DNA from: Streptococcus porcinus
GTDB lineage: Bacteria; Bacillota; Bacilli; Lactobacillales; Streptococcaceae
Direction of reading: 5' to 3'
NCBI RefSeq assembly: GCF_901542335.1
Contig: NZ_LR594036.1
Coordinates: 1,426,001 to 1,490,000 of the forward strand
DNA: 64,000 nucleotides
In this document: piece after piece, positions 9,824-18,985 of the stretch
Numbering within the stretch: the stretch's first letter is position 1
Layout: every line of letters begins with the position of its first letter
The notes under the pieces: generated by a model
What the model saw: the letters and a program-made list of their open reading frames with translations, nothing else
What the model was told of the DNA's origin: nothing
The model's database searches: none
Made by a program: the position numbers and the translations under genes

Positions 9824-10909
9824 TTCTTCGATAAATATGAAACTTTGCCATAACTTTAAAAGAGTAATCAAGATATTATTTTCTGATGTAATCTGTGCGA
9901 CCACATTTTGACGCCCATTATTTGGACGATCTTGCAGCGCAATTTGCAGTTCACCCTTGTATTGACCTGCATTATTATTTCCGATTGTGACCATACCTTT
10001 CTTAATAGAAATAGTATTGAAAGGCTCAATTGAATGGTCTTTATAGATAAGACGAGGCTGACTAGACCTAATCATGTAATCCGACTTGTCTCCCCGGTAG
10101 AGGTGGTGAGTGTCTAATAATATTTCTTTCTCTACAGCCGATAATTCTTGACGAACCTTAACTGGAAAGGCTGGTAAGGATTGTCTGAAAGCATCAGCCA
10201 CTATTTTGAGGTCATTTTCAGGTAATAAACTTGAAGATAGTATAATATCATCTATCTGGCCACACATTTTCAAAAGTGAAACTTGTGCCTTTAAGGACAT
10301 ATCTCGTTGAATTTCAGTGGAAACCATTCGGTCTGAAAGAGGCCATGGCCCAATTTTACCATTTGGACTATCAATGAAGGCGGCAGTTTTCAAATTGTAA
10401 GACTTATATTGGTTGGCTGTTTTGAGGAAATAGTCAAAAGACAGTCCGGTATATTCTTGTGGATAAAAGTTGTGAGAACCTATTAATTGATGTGGATTTG
10501 GACCAAAGTCCATAACCATATCAATGTAGTGTTGCCCACGTGAGATGTTTAATTCAATTTTGATTCCCAAGTTATTATGGGTCAACATAGCTTCTTCATA
10601 GCCAGTGAAGCCTTCGTCTAATCTTAGAGTATCAATTCCCATTTGTGCAAAGACTTCTAATTGATTGTACTTAATGTTTAAGGCTTTAAAGAGTTTCGGA
10701 TTAACATCTAAAGATGTTTTAAGTCCTTTATCATTTCCATACTGGATGATTTCGGTAAAAGTAGCAACTGTTTCTAGTTCATTGTCTGCTACTTCTAACA
10801 TAGACGTAAAAAGTCGTTGATAACCGTATTTCACTGCTAAATCAATATAGGCCTTCATTTCAGCCATTGACGTTTTAGACGGATAAATAGATATTCCTAA
10901 TTTTCCCAT
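9821..10909 (-). CDS. mupG: MupG-like (DUF871) TIM-barrel protein, candidate 6-phospho-glycosidase
   Basis: A 362-residue protein of the DUF871 family, whose S. aureus member MupG is a 6-phospho-N-acetylmuramidase. It starts MGKLGISIYPSKTS. The barrel runs to about residue 240 (SLDVNP, LRLDEGFTG, NISRGQHY, HNFYPQEYTGLS are the conserved strand ends), followed by a small beta domain of about 120 residues. It is the last gene of the beta-glucoside PTS island, 60 bases after EIIC with a terminator between. In this context the substrate could be MurNAc-6P-GlcNAc or another 6-phospho-beta-disaccharide. The symbol reflects the family, not proven activity. Confidence 0.75.
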   Translation of the reverse strand: MGKLGISIYPSKTSMAEMKAYIDLAVKYGYQRLFTSMLEVADNELETVATFTEIIQYGNDKGLKTSLDVNPKLFKALNIKYNQLEVFAQMGIDTLRLDEGFTGYEEAMLTHNNLGIKIELNISRGQHYIDMVMDFGPNPHQLIGSHNFYPQEYTGLSFDYFLKTANQYKSYNLKTAAFIDSPNGKIGPWPLSDRMVSTEIQRDMSLKAQVSLLKMCGQIDDIILSSSLLPENDLKIVADAFRQSLPAFPVKVRQELSAVEKEILLDTHHLYRGDKSDYMIRSSQPRLIYKDHSIEPFNTISIKKGMVTIGNNNAGQYKGELQIALQDRPNNGRQNVVAQITSENNILITLLKLWQSFIFIEE

Positions 10910-10925
10910 TACTAGTTTCCTCTCT

Positions 10926-10963
10926 AAAAAATACCTTAATTCACTAAGTGAGTTAAGGTATTT
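10926..10963 (-). terminator. Terminator between the EIIC gene and mupG
   Basis: A long stem of about 16 bp (AAATACCTTAATTCAC with GTGAGTTAAGGTATTT, one mismatch) is followed by five T on the minus strand. It lies in the 60-base gap, so mupG may be reached only by read-through. Confidence 0.85.
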
Positions 10964-10969
10964 AGTGAA

Positions 10970-12307
10970 TTATACAATTGCTGATTCAGCTACTACAGCT
11001 CTTTCTTCAGCCAACAGTTTTTTATCATAATATTTAATGAATGGGAACCAAATCAAGAATGCGAGTGTTACACAAACAATAGCTAAAATAGCGGCTTTAA
11101 TGTCACCTGAACCAAGATAGGCCCCTAACCCACCTGGAGTTGGCCATGGTGTCTGGATAATTGCTTTTTTAACAATATTTAAATCCACAACAATAAATGC
11201 TACTACTGCAGTTACTACTGGAGAGAGTAAAAATGGAATAGCAAGAATAGGATTATAAACGATAGGAAGTCCAAAAATAAGTGGTTCATTAATGTTAAAG
11301 AATGATGAACCAATTGAAGCACGACCTAACAGTTTTAATTGTTCTGACTTAGCAAATAATGCCATAAAGATACATACTCCTAAAGTTGCACCTGAACCAC
11401 CAATAGTAACATAGGCATTTGTAAATTCACCAGCAAAGGCAAAGTGGGCACCATTAACATTTTCTGCCATATTTGCTAGCAAAATAGGATTAACTAGCCC
11501 CATGACAATGTTAGCTCCATGGATACCAACTAGCCATAAAGCATGAATCAGGAAATAAATAACGATAATCCCACCAATGGAATTCGTAATATTTTTAACG
11601 AAACCAAATGGAATAGCGATGACTTTATAAATATCCGTTCCAAACATGATGAAGATGCCACTAATAAAAAGTACTGTTACAGCTACAACAAATGCGGGTA
11701 TCAGAGCCGTAAATGAGCGAGATACTCCTTCTGGTACTGCATCTGGCATTTTAACCACCCAATTTTTAACTACACAAAGTCTGTATAGTTGCACAGTTAA
11801 TACTGCCATCAATATCCCTGTGAAGAGACCTGAGGTTGAAAGACGAGCTAAGCTATCTCCACCTACTGACCATCCGTTAATGGTTGTTTCATTAGCTACT
11901 AATGCCATAGCTCCTTTAGAAAAAGTAATCTCCGGAATTGTCATAAAGAATGCAAAGACTGAAAGTAGCCCCCCATTCATCGGATCAAGATTCAAGCCGT
12001 CTTCTTCTGCATAAATTTTGGTATATTCAAATCCAATAACAAATGCGAAATAAAGCGTTAAAATCCCCATAGAACACTTATAAGCTATAAGTGTTAGTGC
12101 AGCGATTTTATCAAATGAACTCGCCCACAAATCTTGAACAAATGGGAATGGGAAAGCAGTAGGAATAATTCCTAAGACCAAGAAAGCGGACCCAACAATT
12201 GTGAGTGGAATACTGGCCATCCCAGCAGCGACAATCGCACGCACAGGACGCCACGTGGATACTACTCCCATGGGACCCATGAGGTACTTCTCTAAAATTT
12301 CAAACAT
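10970..12307 (-). CDS. PTS system lactose/cellobiose-type EIIC
   Basis: A 445-residue polytopic membrane permease of the Lac/Cel family, which moves a beta-glucoside across the membrane while EIIB phosphorylates it. About ten hydrophobic spans are visible. The signature around NEPLIFGLPIVYNPILAIPF, near residue 340, carries the conserved NEP and is part of the sugar site. The EIIC is a separate protein, with EIIA and EIIB encoded upstream. Chitobiose, cellobiose or a muropeptide-derived sugar are all possible substrates; the neighbouring GH1 and MupG-like enzymes do not settle it. Confidence 0.92.
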   Translation of the reverse strand: MFEILEKYLMGPMGVVSTWRPVRAIVAAGMASIPLTIVGSAFLVLGIIPTAFPFPFVQDLWASSFDKIAALTLIAYKCSMGILTLYFAFVIGFEYTKIYAEEDGLNLDPMNGGLLSVFAFFMTIPEITFSKGAMALVANETTINGWSVGGDSLARLSTSGLFTGILMAVLTVQLYRLCVVKNWVVKMPDAVPEGVSRSFTALIPAFVVAVTVLFISGIFIMFGTDIYKVIAIPFGFVKNITNSIGGIIVIYFLIHALWLVGIHGANIVMGLVNPILLANMAENVNGAHFAFAGEFTNAYVTIGGSGATLGVCIFMALFAKSEQLKLLGRASIGSSFFNINEPLIFGLPIVYNPILAIPFLLSPVVTAVVAFIVVDLNIVKKAIIQTPWPTPGGLGAYLGSGDIKAAILAIVCVTLAFLIWFPFIKYYDKKLLAEERAVVAESAIV

Positions 12308-12333
12308 TAAGCTTACCTCCTAATTTATTTACA

Positions 12334-12852
12334 TTAATAATGTTTGCTAGGTTTAAGTGATGCCAAATAACGATTAATACGAGCATACTGCCTATCCTTA
12401 TCAGCATTGATACGGCTGATTTTGACTAACATCCAAAATGATAACAAGATGCCTAAAGTTAAAAGTGACGTTACCACCATTCTACTTGTAAAGCTAGTGT
12501 TAAAAAATGGATATAGGATATAGGATTGTCCTGCTAGAGTCATAACTATTAAACAAGCATTCACCGCAATAGTTGTTTTAAAGAACATTTTAGTCACAGT
12601 CGCTTTTTTTTGTTTAGTACTATACATCTTGAATTGTTCCCACATAGCAAAAAAAGCAAAAGTCCCTAATACTATTGGAGTGAAAACAGTAGGTGAAGCT
12701 TTAGATAAATAAAGCATGATAATCCAATAAAGATTTGTAAAAAAGAAAAATGTAACTACATAACGAATCATAAAATACCTAGTGTAATACATTGTTTTAA
12801 GGGCACTTGCTTGACGTAGAGATTCCATTTTCTCTTTTCCCACTGTCTTCAT
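12334..12852 (-). CDS. Small PTS-operon membrane protein of unknown function
   Basis: A 172-residue protein with four hydrophobic segments (about residues 28-48, 58-76, 92-114 and 124-146) and a basic tail. I do not recognise a named family. It sits between the EIIA and EIIC genes with 26-30 base gaps, so it is co-expressed with the transporter and may help EIIC. I chose the ATG at 12852 (MKTVGKEK) because AGGAAG lies 8 bases upstream; the ATG six codons earlier would place that ribosome site inside the gene. Confidence 0.75.
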   Translation of the reverse strand: MKTVGKEKMESLRQASALKTMYYTRYFMIRYVVTFFFFTNLYWIIMLYLSKASPTVFTPIVLGTFAFFAMWEQFKMYSTKQKKATVTKMFFKTTIAVNACLIVMTLAGQSYILYPFFNTSFTSRMVVTSLLTLGILLSFWMLVKISRINADKDRQYARINRYLASLKPSKHY

Positions 12853-12882
12853 CTCAAAACTTCCTTTCATTCCATTGTAAAG

Positions 12883-13197
12883 CTATTGCATCTTTCTATA
12901 GAGTGCTAACATTTCAATAGCAACTTCACGTAGGGTCATCGTTGTCATTAAATGATCTTGGGCATGAACCATAATAATTTCAATCTTGATTTCCGTTCCC
13001 CCAGCATATTCTTGTAAGAGTTTAGTTTGTGCCTTATGAGCTTGTAAAAGATCTTCATTAGCAACCTCTAACAGTTCAGAGGCTCTATTGTAGTTACCTT
13101 TTCGCATCTCTGCAAATGCTTCATGAACTGTTGTTCTTGAATTCCCGCTATTCAAGATAATTTCAAAAGCAGCCATTTGCAATTCGTCATTCGTCAT
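12883..13197 (-). CDS. PTS lactose/cellobiose-type EIIA
   Basis: A 104-residue cytoplasmic phosphocarrier, the usual length of the Lac-family EIIA trimer. The active-site histidine is in IIMVHAQDHLMTTMTL near residue 77, preceded by the helix with LLQAHKAQTKLLQ. It takes phosphate from HPr and passes it to EIIB. It lies 9 bases after the LicR-type regulator gene, so they are co-transcribed. Confidence 0.94.
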   Translation of the reverse strand: MTNDELQMAAFEIILNSGNSRTTVHEAFAEMRKGNYNRASELLEVANEDLLQAHKAQTKLLQEYAGGTEIKIEIIMVHAQDHLMTTMTLREVAIEMLALYRKMQ

Positions 13198-13206
13198 TAT
13201 GTTCTC

Positions 13207-15174
13207 CTATTTTATGTCTAATATTATCTGTTTAAAGTTTTCAAAATCTTGACAAGCAATAAGTTTTTCCTTAGTTTGAGTACATTCTGTTAAACCTACA
13301 AGCAATCGGGTCATTGCAGCTAAGCCATCATTTTTATATATGGAAGGTGAAACCAGAAAAACTAATTTAACTGCTTCAAATCCTTCTTCCCAATAAATGC
13401 CAGTCGGGATAATAGCAACTCCTATTTTTCCTTGTTTATCAATAGCTTTGATGGGGTGCGGTACTGCGATGTCTCGGTCAAAGATAACTGTACTCATCGA
13501 CTCTCGTCTCGCTATCAATTCTTTCATTGATAGGCGGTACTGGTCATCTCCTTTTGTATCTAACAAAGTAATCAATTGGCTTAATATAGCTTCTTTGTTC
13601 CCCTCCTGACAGACCATAAAATAATCCTTTGAAAAGTAATCATCAAAAACCTTTACATCTGTCATCGTTGCCTTATTCTTAGAACCACGATAGTGCTTAC
13701 AGTCAATTTCAGCTAGCTGATTTTTAATCATTTGAACTTCATTATCCTTTAAAAAGACACTAGTTGTGAAAACAGGTACTGAGAAAACCAAATTAGATAA
13801 ATCAATGGTTGAGATAATTAAATCAATTCCCTCTAATCTTTCATCGGTAAGATCATAATAACCAACCAAGTTAACAATATTTAATTGTCTCCCTAGTTCA
13901 TTTTCCAAACGCATGCGGAGCATCTGAGCACTACCATAACCAGTAGCACAGATAACTAATGTATTCAATTTATTGTTTTGATAAAAACGCTCAATGCCTG
14001 CTAGCAAATGCAAGGTTATGTAGGCAATCTCATCGTCTGATAAATCAAAATCTTTAAAGTAATTCATTTTGTTCATTAAACTGCGTGAGATTAAAAATGC
14101 TTCCTTATATTGTTTTTGGATATCATCTAAGAGTGGATTGTCCAATCGAACCTTATTACGTACACGTTCAAGTAAAACCTCTAAATGCTTTAAAAGTCCC
14201 TCAATAAATGTAAAATCTTGACTAAATTGATAACCATAACTATGATCAATCTCAGTTGTCGCATCAAGTAAATCTTGTCTCAGACTAATATAATCCAAGC
14301 TATCTGAGTTCTCAGCATGAATACTTTCAGATATTAAATGCAAGGCAATATAATTAATCTCTTCATCTGGAAAATCAGTCTCTGTTACCTGTTCAAGCCG
14401 TCTTAAAATATTTGTAGCGACTAAAATCTCAGACTTAAATTTCTGCTGATCAATATTAAGTTGAGAAATTTTGAACCCATCATTAACTCGTTTAATAGCT
14501 AAAGCAATATGAACTATCAAGTTTTGAATGACAAAATCAGACAGCTTTAAATAGCGGCTTCTGCATTCATCTAACACTATGATAGTCAGTTCTTCAAAGC
14601 TAATTGGGAGTTTGAAAAAGTCGTCACCAATATATTGATGAATATTCTTTAAAAAATAGCCACTAAAGAAGTAATCCATAATGAAGTGTCGCTTATCATG
14701 TTCAGCACCACTAACATAAACTCCTTTATTGGCACGACTTTCAATTTTTAAATCATAGTGTGCTAACTCGTGCCGAATTTTTTTAAAATCAGAAGATAAA
14801 GTGGACCGGCTAACATAAAGCTGATCCATCAAATCCTCAAATAGGATTTCCTCTTGCTCAAAAATCAATTTATTGATGATGAAATTATGACGGTCATTAA
14901 TATCAATATTTTCCGTCCCAACTTGAATATGATTTTCAGAAACGATATTGAGATAATCAGCTTCTTTTTCTAACTCTAATTGGTAACCATGTCCTTGTTT
15001 CGATACTATCTGTAGTCCCTTTTCTTGTTCAATAAAAGAAATGAGGGATTTAATGTAAGTTCTAACAGTCCGATCTGAACAGGCTAGGTGCTTGGCTAAT
15101 TCTTTACTGGTAACAAAAGTTCCCCGATTTTGATAAAGGTATTGTAAGATAAGTTTTTCTTTCTGGCCTAACAT
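13207..15174 (-). CDS. LicR/MtlR-type PRD transcriptional activator
   Basis: A 655-residue PTS-controlled regulator. The order is: two N-terminal DNA-binding helix-turn-helix domains (EKLILQYLYQNRGTFVTSKELA and the second near 100-150), two PRD domains (around 170-285 and 290-395), an EIIB-like domain with a Cys in LVICATGYGSAQM near 407, and an EIIA-like domain of the fructose/mannitol type with VPHPIKA near 582. Phosphorylation by HPr and the EII proteins tells it whether sugar is entering. It is encoded inside the operon between EIIB and EIIA, and its likely target is the palindrome upstream of the EIIB gene. Confidence 0.9.
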   Translation of the reverse strand: MLGQKEKLILQYLYQNRGTFVTSKELAKHLACSDRTVRTYIKSLISFIEQEKGLQIVSKQGHGYQLELEKEADYLNIVSENHIQVGTENIDINDRHNFIINKLIFEQEEILFEDLMDQLYVSRSTLSSDFKKIRHELAHYDLKIESRANKGVYVSGAEHDKRHFIMDYFFSGYFLKNIHQYIGDDFFKLPISFEELTIIVLDECRSRYLKLSDFVIQNLIVHIALAIKRVNDGFKISQLNIDQQKFKSEILVATNILRRLEQVTETDFPDEEINYIALHLISESIHAENSDSLDYISLRQDLLDATTEIDHSYGYQFSQDFTFIEGLLKHLEVLLERVRNKVRLDNPLLDDIQKQYKEAFLISRSLMNKMNYFKDFDLSDDEIAYITLHLLAGIERFYQNNKLNTLVICATGYGSAQMLRMRLENELGRQLNIVNLVGYYDLTDERLEGIDLIISTIDLSNLVFSVPVFTTSVFLKDNEVQMIKNQLAEIDCKHYRGSKNKATMTDVKVFDDYFSKDYFMVCQEGNKEAILSQLITLLDTKGDDQYRLSMKELIARRESMSTVIFDRDIAVPHPIKAIDKQGKIGVAIIPTGIYWEEGFEAVKLVFLVSPSIYKNDGLAAMTRLLVGLTECTQTKEKLIACQDFENFKQIILDIK

Positions 15175-15233
15175 ACTGTCTCCTTTTGGAAAATCCTTTA
15201 TATTAATTATACAGAATTTTTAACCAAAAATAA

Positions 15234-15548
15234 TTAGATGTTTTCTTTAACTAAGGCAGCCATTTTTTCAATACCCATCGGAATAGGAACATAAGCTTGG
15301 GGAGGGATTTGGACAATTGGTTTTCCAACTTTCTCTGCTGCCTCAGAAAATTGTTTGAAATGCATTTTTGTTTGAGGGCTTACTAAATATAAATCATATT
15401 CTGCTGATGCAATTTTCTTTGCTCCTTCAGGGACACCGACTGCATTCATTTCTACTTCAACTCCTTGTTCGGCAAGCAAAGTTTGGGTTTTTTTAGCAAT
15501 AAGTGATGACGACATGCCTCCGGCACAAATAATTAATGCTTTAGTCAT
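15234..15548 (-). CDS. PTS lactose/cellobiose-type EIIB
   Basis: A 104-residue cytoplasmic domain protein with the phospho-accepting Cys8 in ALIICAGGMSSSL, followed by the P-loop-like turn typical of cellobiose EIIB. It carries phosphate from EIIA to the sugar bound in EIIC. It is the first gene of the transporter operon, directly behind a strong promoter with a cre site in its spacer. Confidence 0.94.
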   Translation of the reverse strand: MTKALIICAGGMSSSLIAKKTQTLLAEQGVEVEMNAVGVPEGAKKIASAEYDLYLVSPQTKMHFKQFSEAAEKVGKPIVQIPPQAYVPIPMGIEKMAALVKENI

Positions 15549-15589
15549 AATGACTGCCTCCTACTTAATATCTTTTTAGTTATACTTTA

Positions 15590-15618
15590 ATTATATTTGT
15601 ATGCGCTTACAATGACAA
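15590..15618 (-). promoter_or_regulatory. Promoter of the PTS operon with cre site in the spacer
   Basis: On the minus strand TTGTCA (15613-15618) and TATAAT (15590-15595) are exactly 17 bases apart. The spacer contains TGTAAGCGCATACA (15598-15611), which matches the cre consensus with one deviation. CcpA bound there would directly block RNA polymerase, so the operon should be strongly glucose-repressed. Confidence 0.88.
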
Positions 15619-15630
15619 AGTATTCTATTG

Positions 15631-15644
15631 CCGTATCAATACGG
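15631..15644. promoter_or_regulatory. Palindrome CCGTAT-CA-ATACGG, candidate LicR operator
   Basis: Six-base perfect arms with a two-base spacer lie 12 bases upstream of the -35 box of the PTS promoter, where an activator normally binds. Three copies of TTCCATAA follow further upstream (15671, 15682, 15733). Confidence 0.5.
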
Positions 15645-15794
15645 AAAGAAATAGTTGTACTTTCTATATTTTCCATAATTATTCCATAAAAAGCTAAAAC
15701 GACCTCATTTCTTTAAAAACTATACGATACTTTTCCATAAATTGTTTAAACTTCAATAAAAAGTATAGCTCAGCACTATAAAAATGGTTAAGAT

Positions 15795-17249
<1,455 letters not shown>

Positions 17250-17257
17250 TTATCACC

Positions 17258-17276
17258 ATTCTAGCAAGCGGTTACA
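17258..17276 (-). promoter_or_regulatory. bglA -10 box and overlapping cre site
   Basis: TGTAACCGCTTGCT (17263-17276, minus strand) matches the cre consensus except for the last base. It runs into TAGAAT (17258-17263), a likely -10 box 30 bases before the start codon; a weak TTTTCA lies 17 bases upstream of it. This indicates catabolite repression of bglA by CcpA. Confidence 0.75.
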
Positions 17277-17393
17277 AAAATGAAAATGTATTCTTTTTCC
17301 TTTATTAAACGGCAAAGTTTATGTCATATCAGATTTTTGTCTTCATAAAGCCATTATGCTATCATTAATGGTGTAGAAGCTTGGAGGTGAAAA

Positions 17394-18059
17394 ATGACAG
17401 AGGACATCAAAAAAGTTATTAGAGACAGTTACACTTTTCGCACAGCGGTACGCGTCTATAATAATCAAAAAATCCCTCAAGAAGACTTAGATCTCATACT
17501 AGATGCCGCTTGGCGGAGCCCTTCTTCTGTGGGTTTAGAAGGCTGGCGTTTTGTTGTTTTAACGAATGAGGTAGTTAAAGCTGAACTTAAAAAGGTCGCT
17601 TGGGGTGCTCAATACCAATTAGAAACGGCTAGCCATTTTATCTTATTACTAGCAGAACGCAATGCTCGCTATGACGGTGAATCAATGCGCCAGAGTTTGG
17701 TGAGAAGAGGGATTTCGGATGAAGAAGCTATCCTAAAACGTTTAAGAACTTATGAAGACTTCCAAAAACGTGATATGAAAATGGCTGATAATCCCCGAGC
17801 ACTCTTTGATTGGACAGCAAAGCAAACCTATATTGCCTTAGGCAACATGATGACAAGTGCTGCCTTAATAGGAATTGATTCCTGCCCAATCGAAGGTTTT
17901 GATTACGATAAGGTTAATGCTATCTTGGCTAAACATGGTATCATTAAACCTGATAAAGAAGGTATTGCTAGCATGCTATCACTAGGATATCGTTTGCGAG
18001 ATCCTAAACATCCTCAAAATCGCAAACCGCGTGCAGACGTTATTACTTATTTTGACTAA
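17394..18059 (+). CDS. NAD(P)H-dependent nitroreductase family protein
   Basis: A 221-residue FMN-dependent oxidoreductase of the nitroreductase fold. The FMN phosphate site is near FRTAVRVYNN (residues 12-21) and SPSSVGLEGWRFVVL (39-53). The second half has the conserved ALGNMMTSAALIGIDSCPIEGFD (about 145-167) and LSLGYR near the end. Its natural substrate is unknown; members reduce quinones, flavins or nitro compounds. The ATG at 17394 follows GGAGGTGAAAA. It forms a two-gene operon with the glyoxalase gene 13 bases downstream. Confidence 0.9.
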   Translation: MTEDIKKVIRDSYTFRTAVRVYNNQKIPQEDLDLILDAAWRSPSSVGLEGWRFVVLTNEVVKAELKKVAWGAQYQLETASHFILLLAERNARYDGESMRQSLVRRGISDEEAILKRLRTYEDFQKRDMKMADNPRALFDWTAKQTYIALGNMMTSAALIGIDSCPIEGFDYDKVNAILAKHGIIKPDKEGIASMLSLGYRLRDPKHPQNRKPRADVITYFD

Positions 18060-18072
18060 AAAGGAGATTACT

Positions 18073-18453
18073 ATGAAAGCTTTACATACTTGTATTCGTG
18101 TCAAAAACCTAGAAGACTCTATCACCTTCTATACTAGTGCCTTTCCTTTTAAGGAAACACGTCGAAGAGATTTTCCTGATAAACAATTCACACTGGTTTA
18201 CCTTGCCTTAGAGGGAGAAGACTACGAATTAGAGTTAACATACAACTATGATCACGAAGCCTATGATTTAGGAAACGGTTATGGTCATATTGCAATTGGA
18301 TCTGACCAATTCAAAGCTGATTACGAGAAACATGTTCAGGCAGGTTATCCAGTCACAGATATTAAAGGTCTAACAGCAACATCAGCGCCTTACTATTTCA
18401 TTCAAGACCCTGATGGTTACAAAATTGAAGTGATTGATATCAATCACAAATAG
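18073..18453 (+). CDS. gloA: Glyoxalase I (lactoylglutathione lyase family)
   Basis: A 126-residue vicinal-oxygen-chelate fold protein. The four expected metal ligands are His5, Glu54, His72 and Glu119. It converts the methylglyoxal-thiol adduct to a lactoyl thioester. The ATG at 18073 with AAGGAGATTACT in front is the start. It is co-transcribed with the nitroreductase gene and ends at a bidirectional terminator. Confidence 0.92.
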   Translation: MKALHTCIRVKNLEDSITFYTSAFPFKETRRRDFPDKQFTLVYLALEGEDYELELTYNYDHEAYDLGNGYGHIAIGSDQFKADYEKHVQAGYPVTDIKGLTATSAPYYFIQDPDGYKIEVIDINHK

Positions 18454-18482
18454 GCTAATCTTTTCCTTTCACATCTCATAAA

Positions 18483-18522
18483 AGATAATAAGAGCTCCCA
18501 AAATAGGAGCTCTTATTATCTT
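18483..18522. terminator. Bidirectional terminator between gloA and smpB
   Basis: A 16-bp stem AGATAATAAGAGCTCC / GGAGCTCTTATTATCT with loop CAAAATA. It includes the smpB stop codon, so converging transcripts from gloA and smpB share it. Confidence 0.85.
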
Positions 18523-18983
18523 GTGTTAATACTTTTCATAACCCGCCTAATATCACGATCTTGTTCTTTTCGTTTCAAACTTTCACGCTTATCGTAATCA
18601 TGTTTTCCCTTAGCAAGACCAAGTAAAACTTTAGCAAAACCATCTTTCAGGTAAACTTTTAAGGGAACCAAGGTCATACCACTACCTTTTAGTTCATTTT
18701 CCAAATGTTGAATTTCCCTTTTTTTAAGTAATAGCTTACGCGTTCTATCTGGATCCTGATTCCAAATATTGCCCTGTTCAAAGGGAGCAATATGAACATT
18801 GACTAACCAAGCCTCATTATGTTTAATCTGGGCAAAGCCATCCTTTAATTGAATTCGAGCTGCGCGAACACTTTTAATTTCTGTACCAGTTAAGACAATT
18901 CCTGCTTCAATCGTTTCTACGATGGTATAATCGTGCCTTGCCTTTTTATTTTGTGCTAGCAGATTTCCTTCACCTTTTGCCAT
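18516..18983 (-). CDS. smpB: SsrA-binding protein SmpB
   Basis: A 155-residue partner of tmRNA in trans-translation, starting [19 protein letters not shown] with the conserved [18 protein letters not shown] beta-barrel and ending in the basic tail [16 protein letters not shown] that enters the ribosomal A site. It lies two bases after rnr. RNase R and SmpB act together in non-stop mRNA decay, which fits the pairing. The tmRNA gene is not in this window. Confidence 0.98.
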   Translation of the reverse strand: MAKGEGNLLAQNKKARHDYTIVETIEAGIVLTGTEIKSVRAARIQLKDGFAQIKHNEAWLVNVHIAPFEQGNIWNQDPDRTRKLLLKKREIQHLENELKGSGMTLVPLKVYLKDGFAKVLLGLAKGKHDYDKRESLKRKEQDRDIRRVMKSINTR

Positions 18984-18985
18984 GA

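Noticed and set aside
9641..9853. 70-residue open frame at the end of pepQ
   Set aside because: It is an alternative frame of the pepQ 3' end, running across its terminator.
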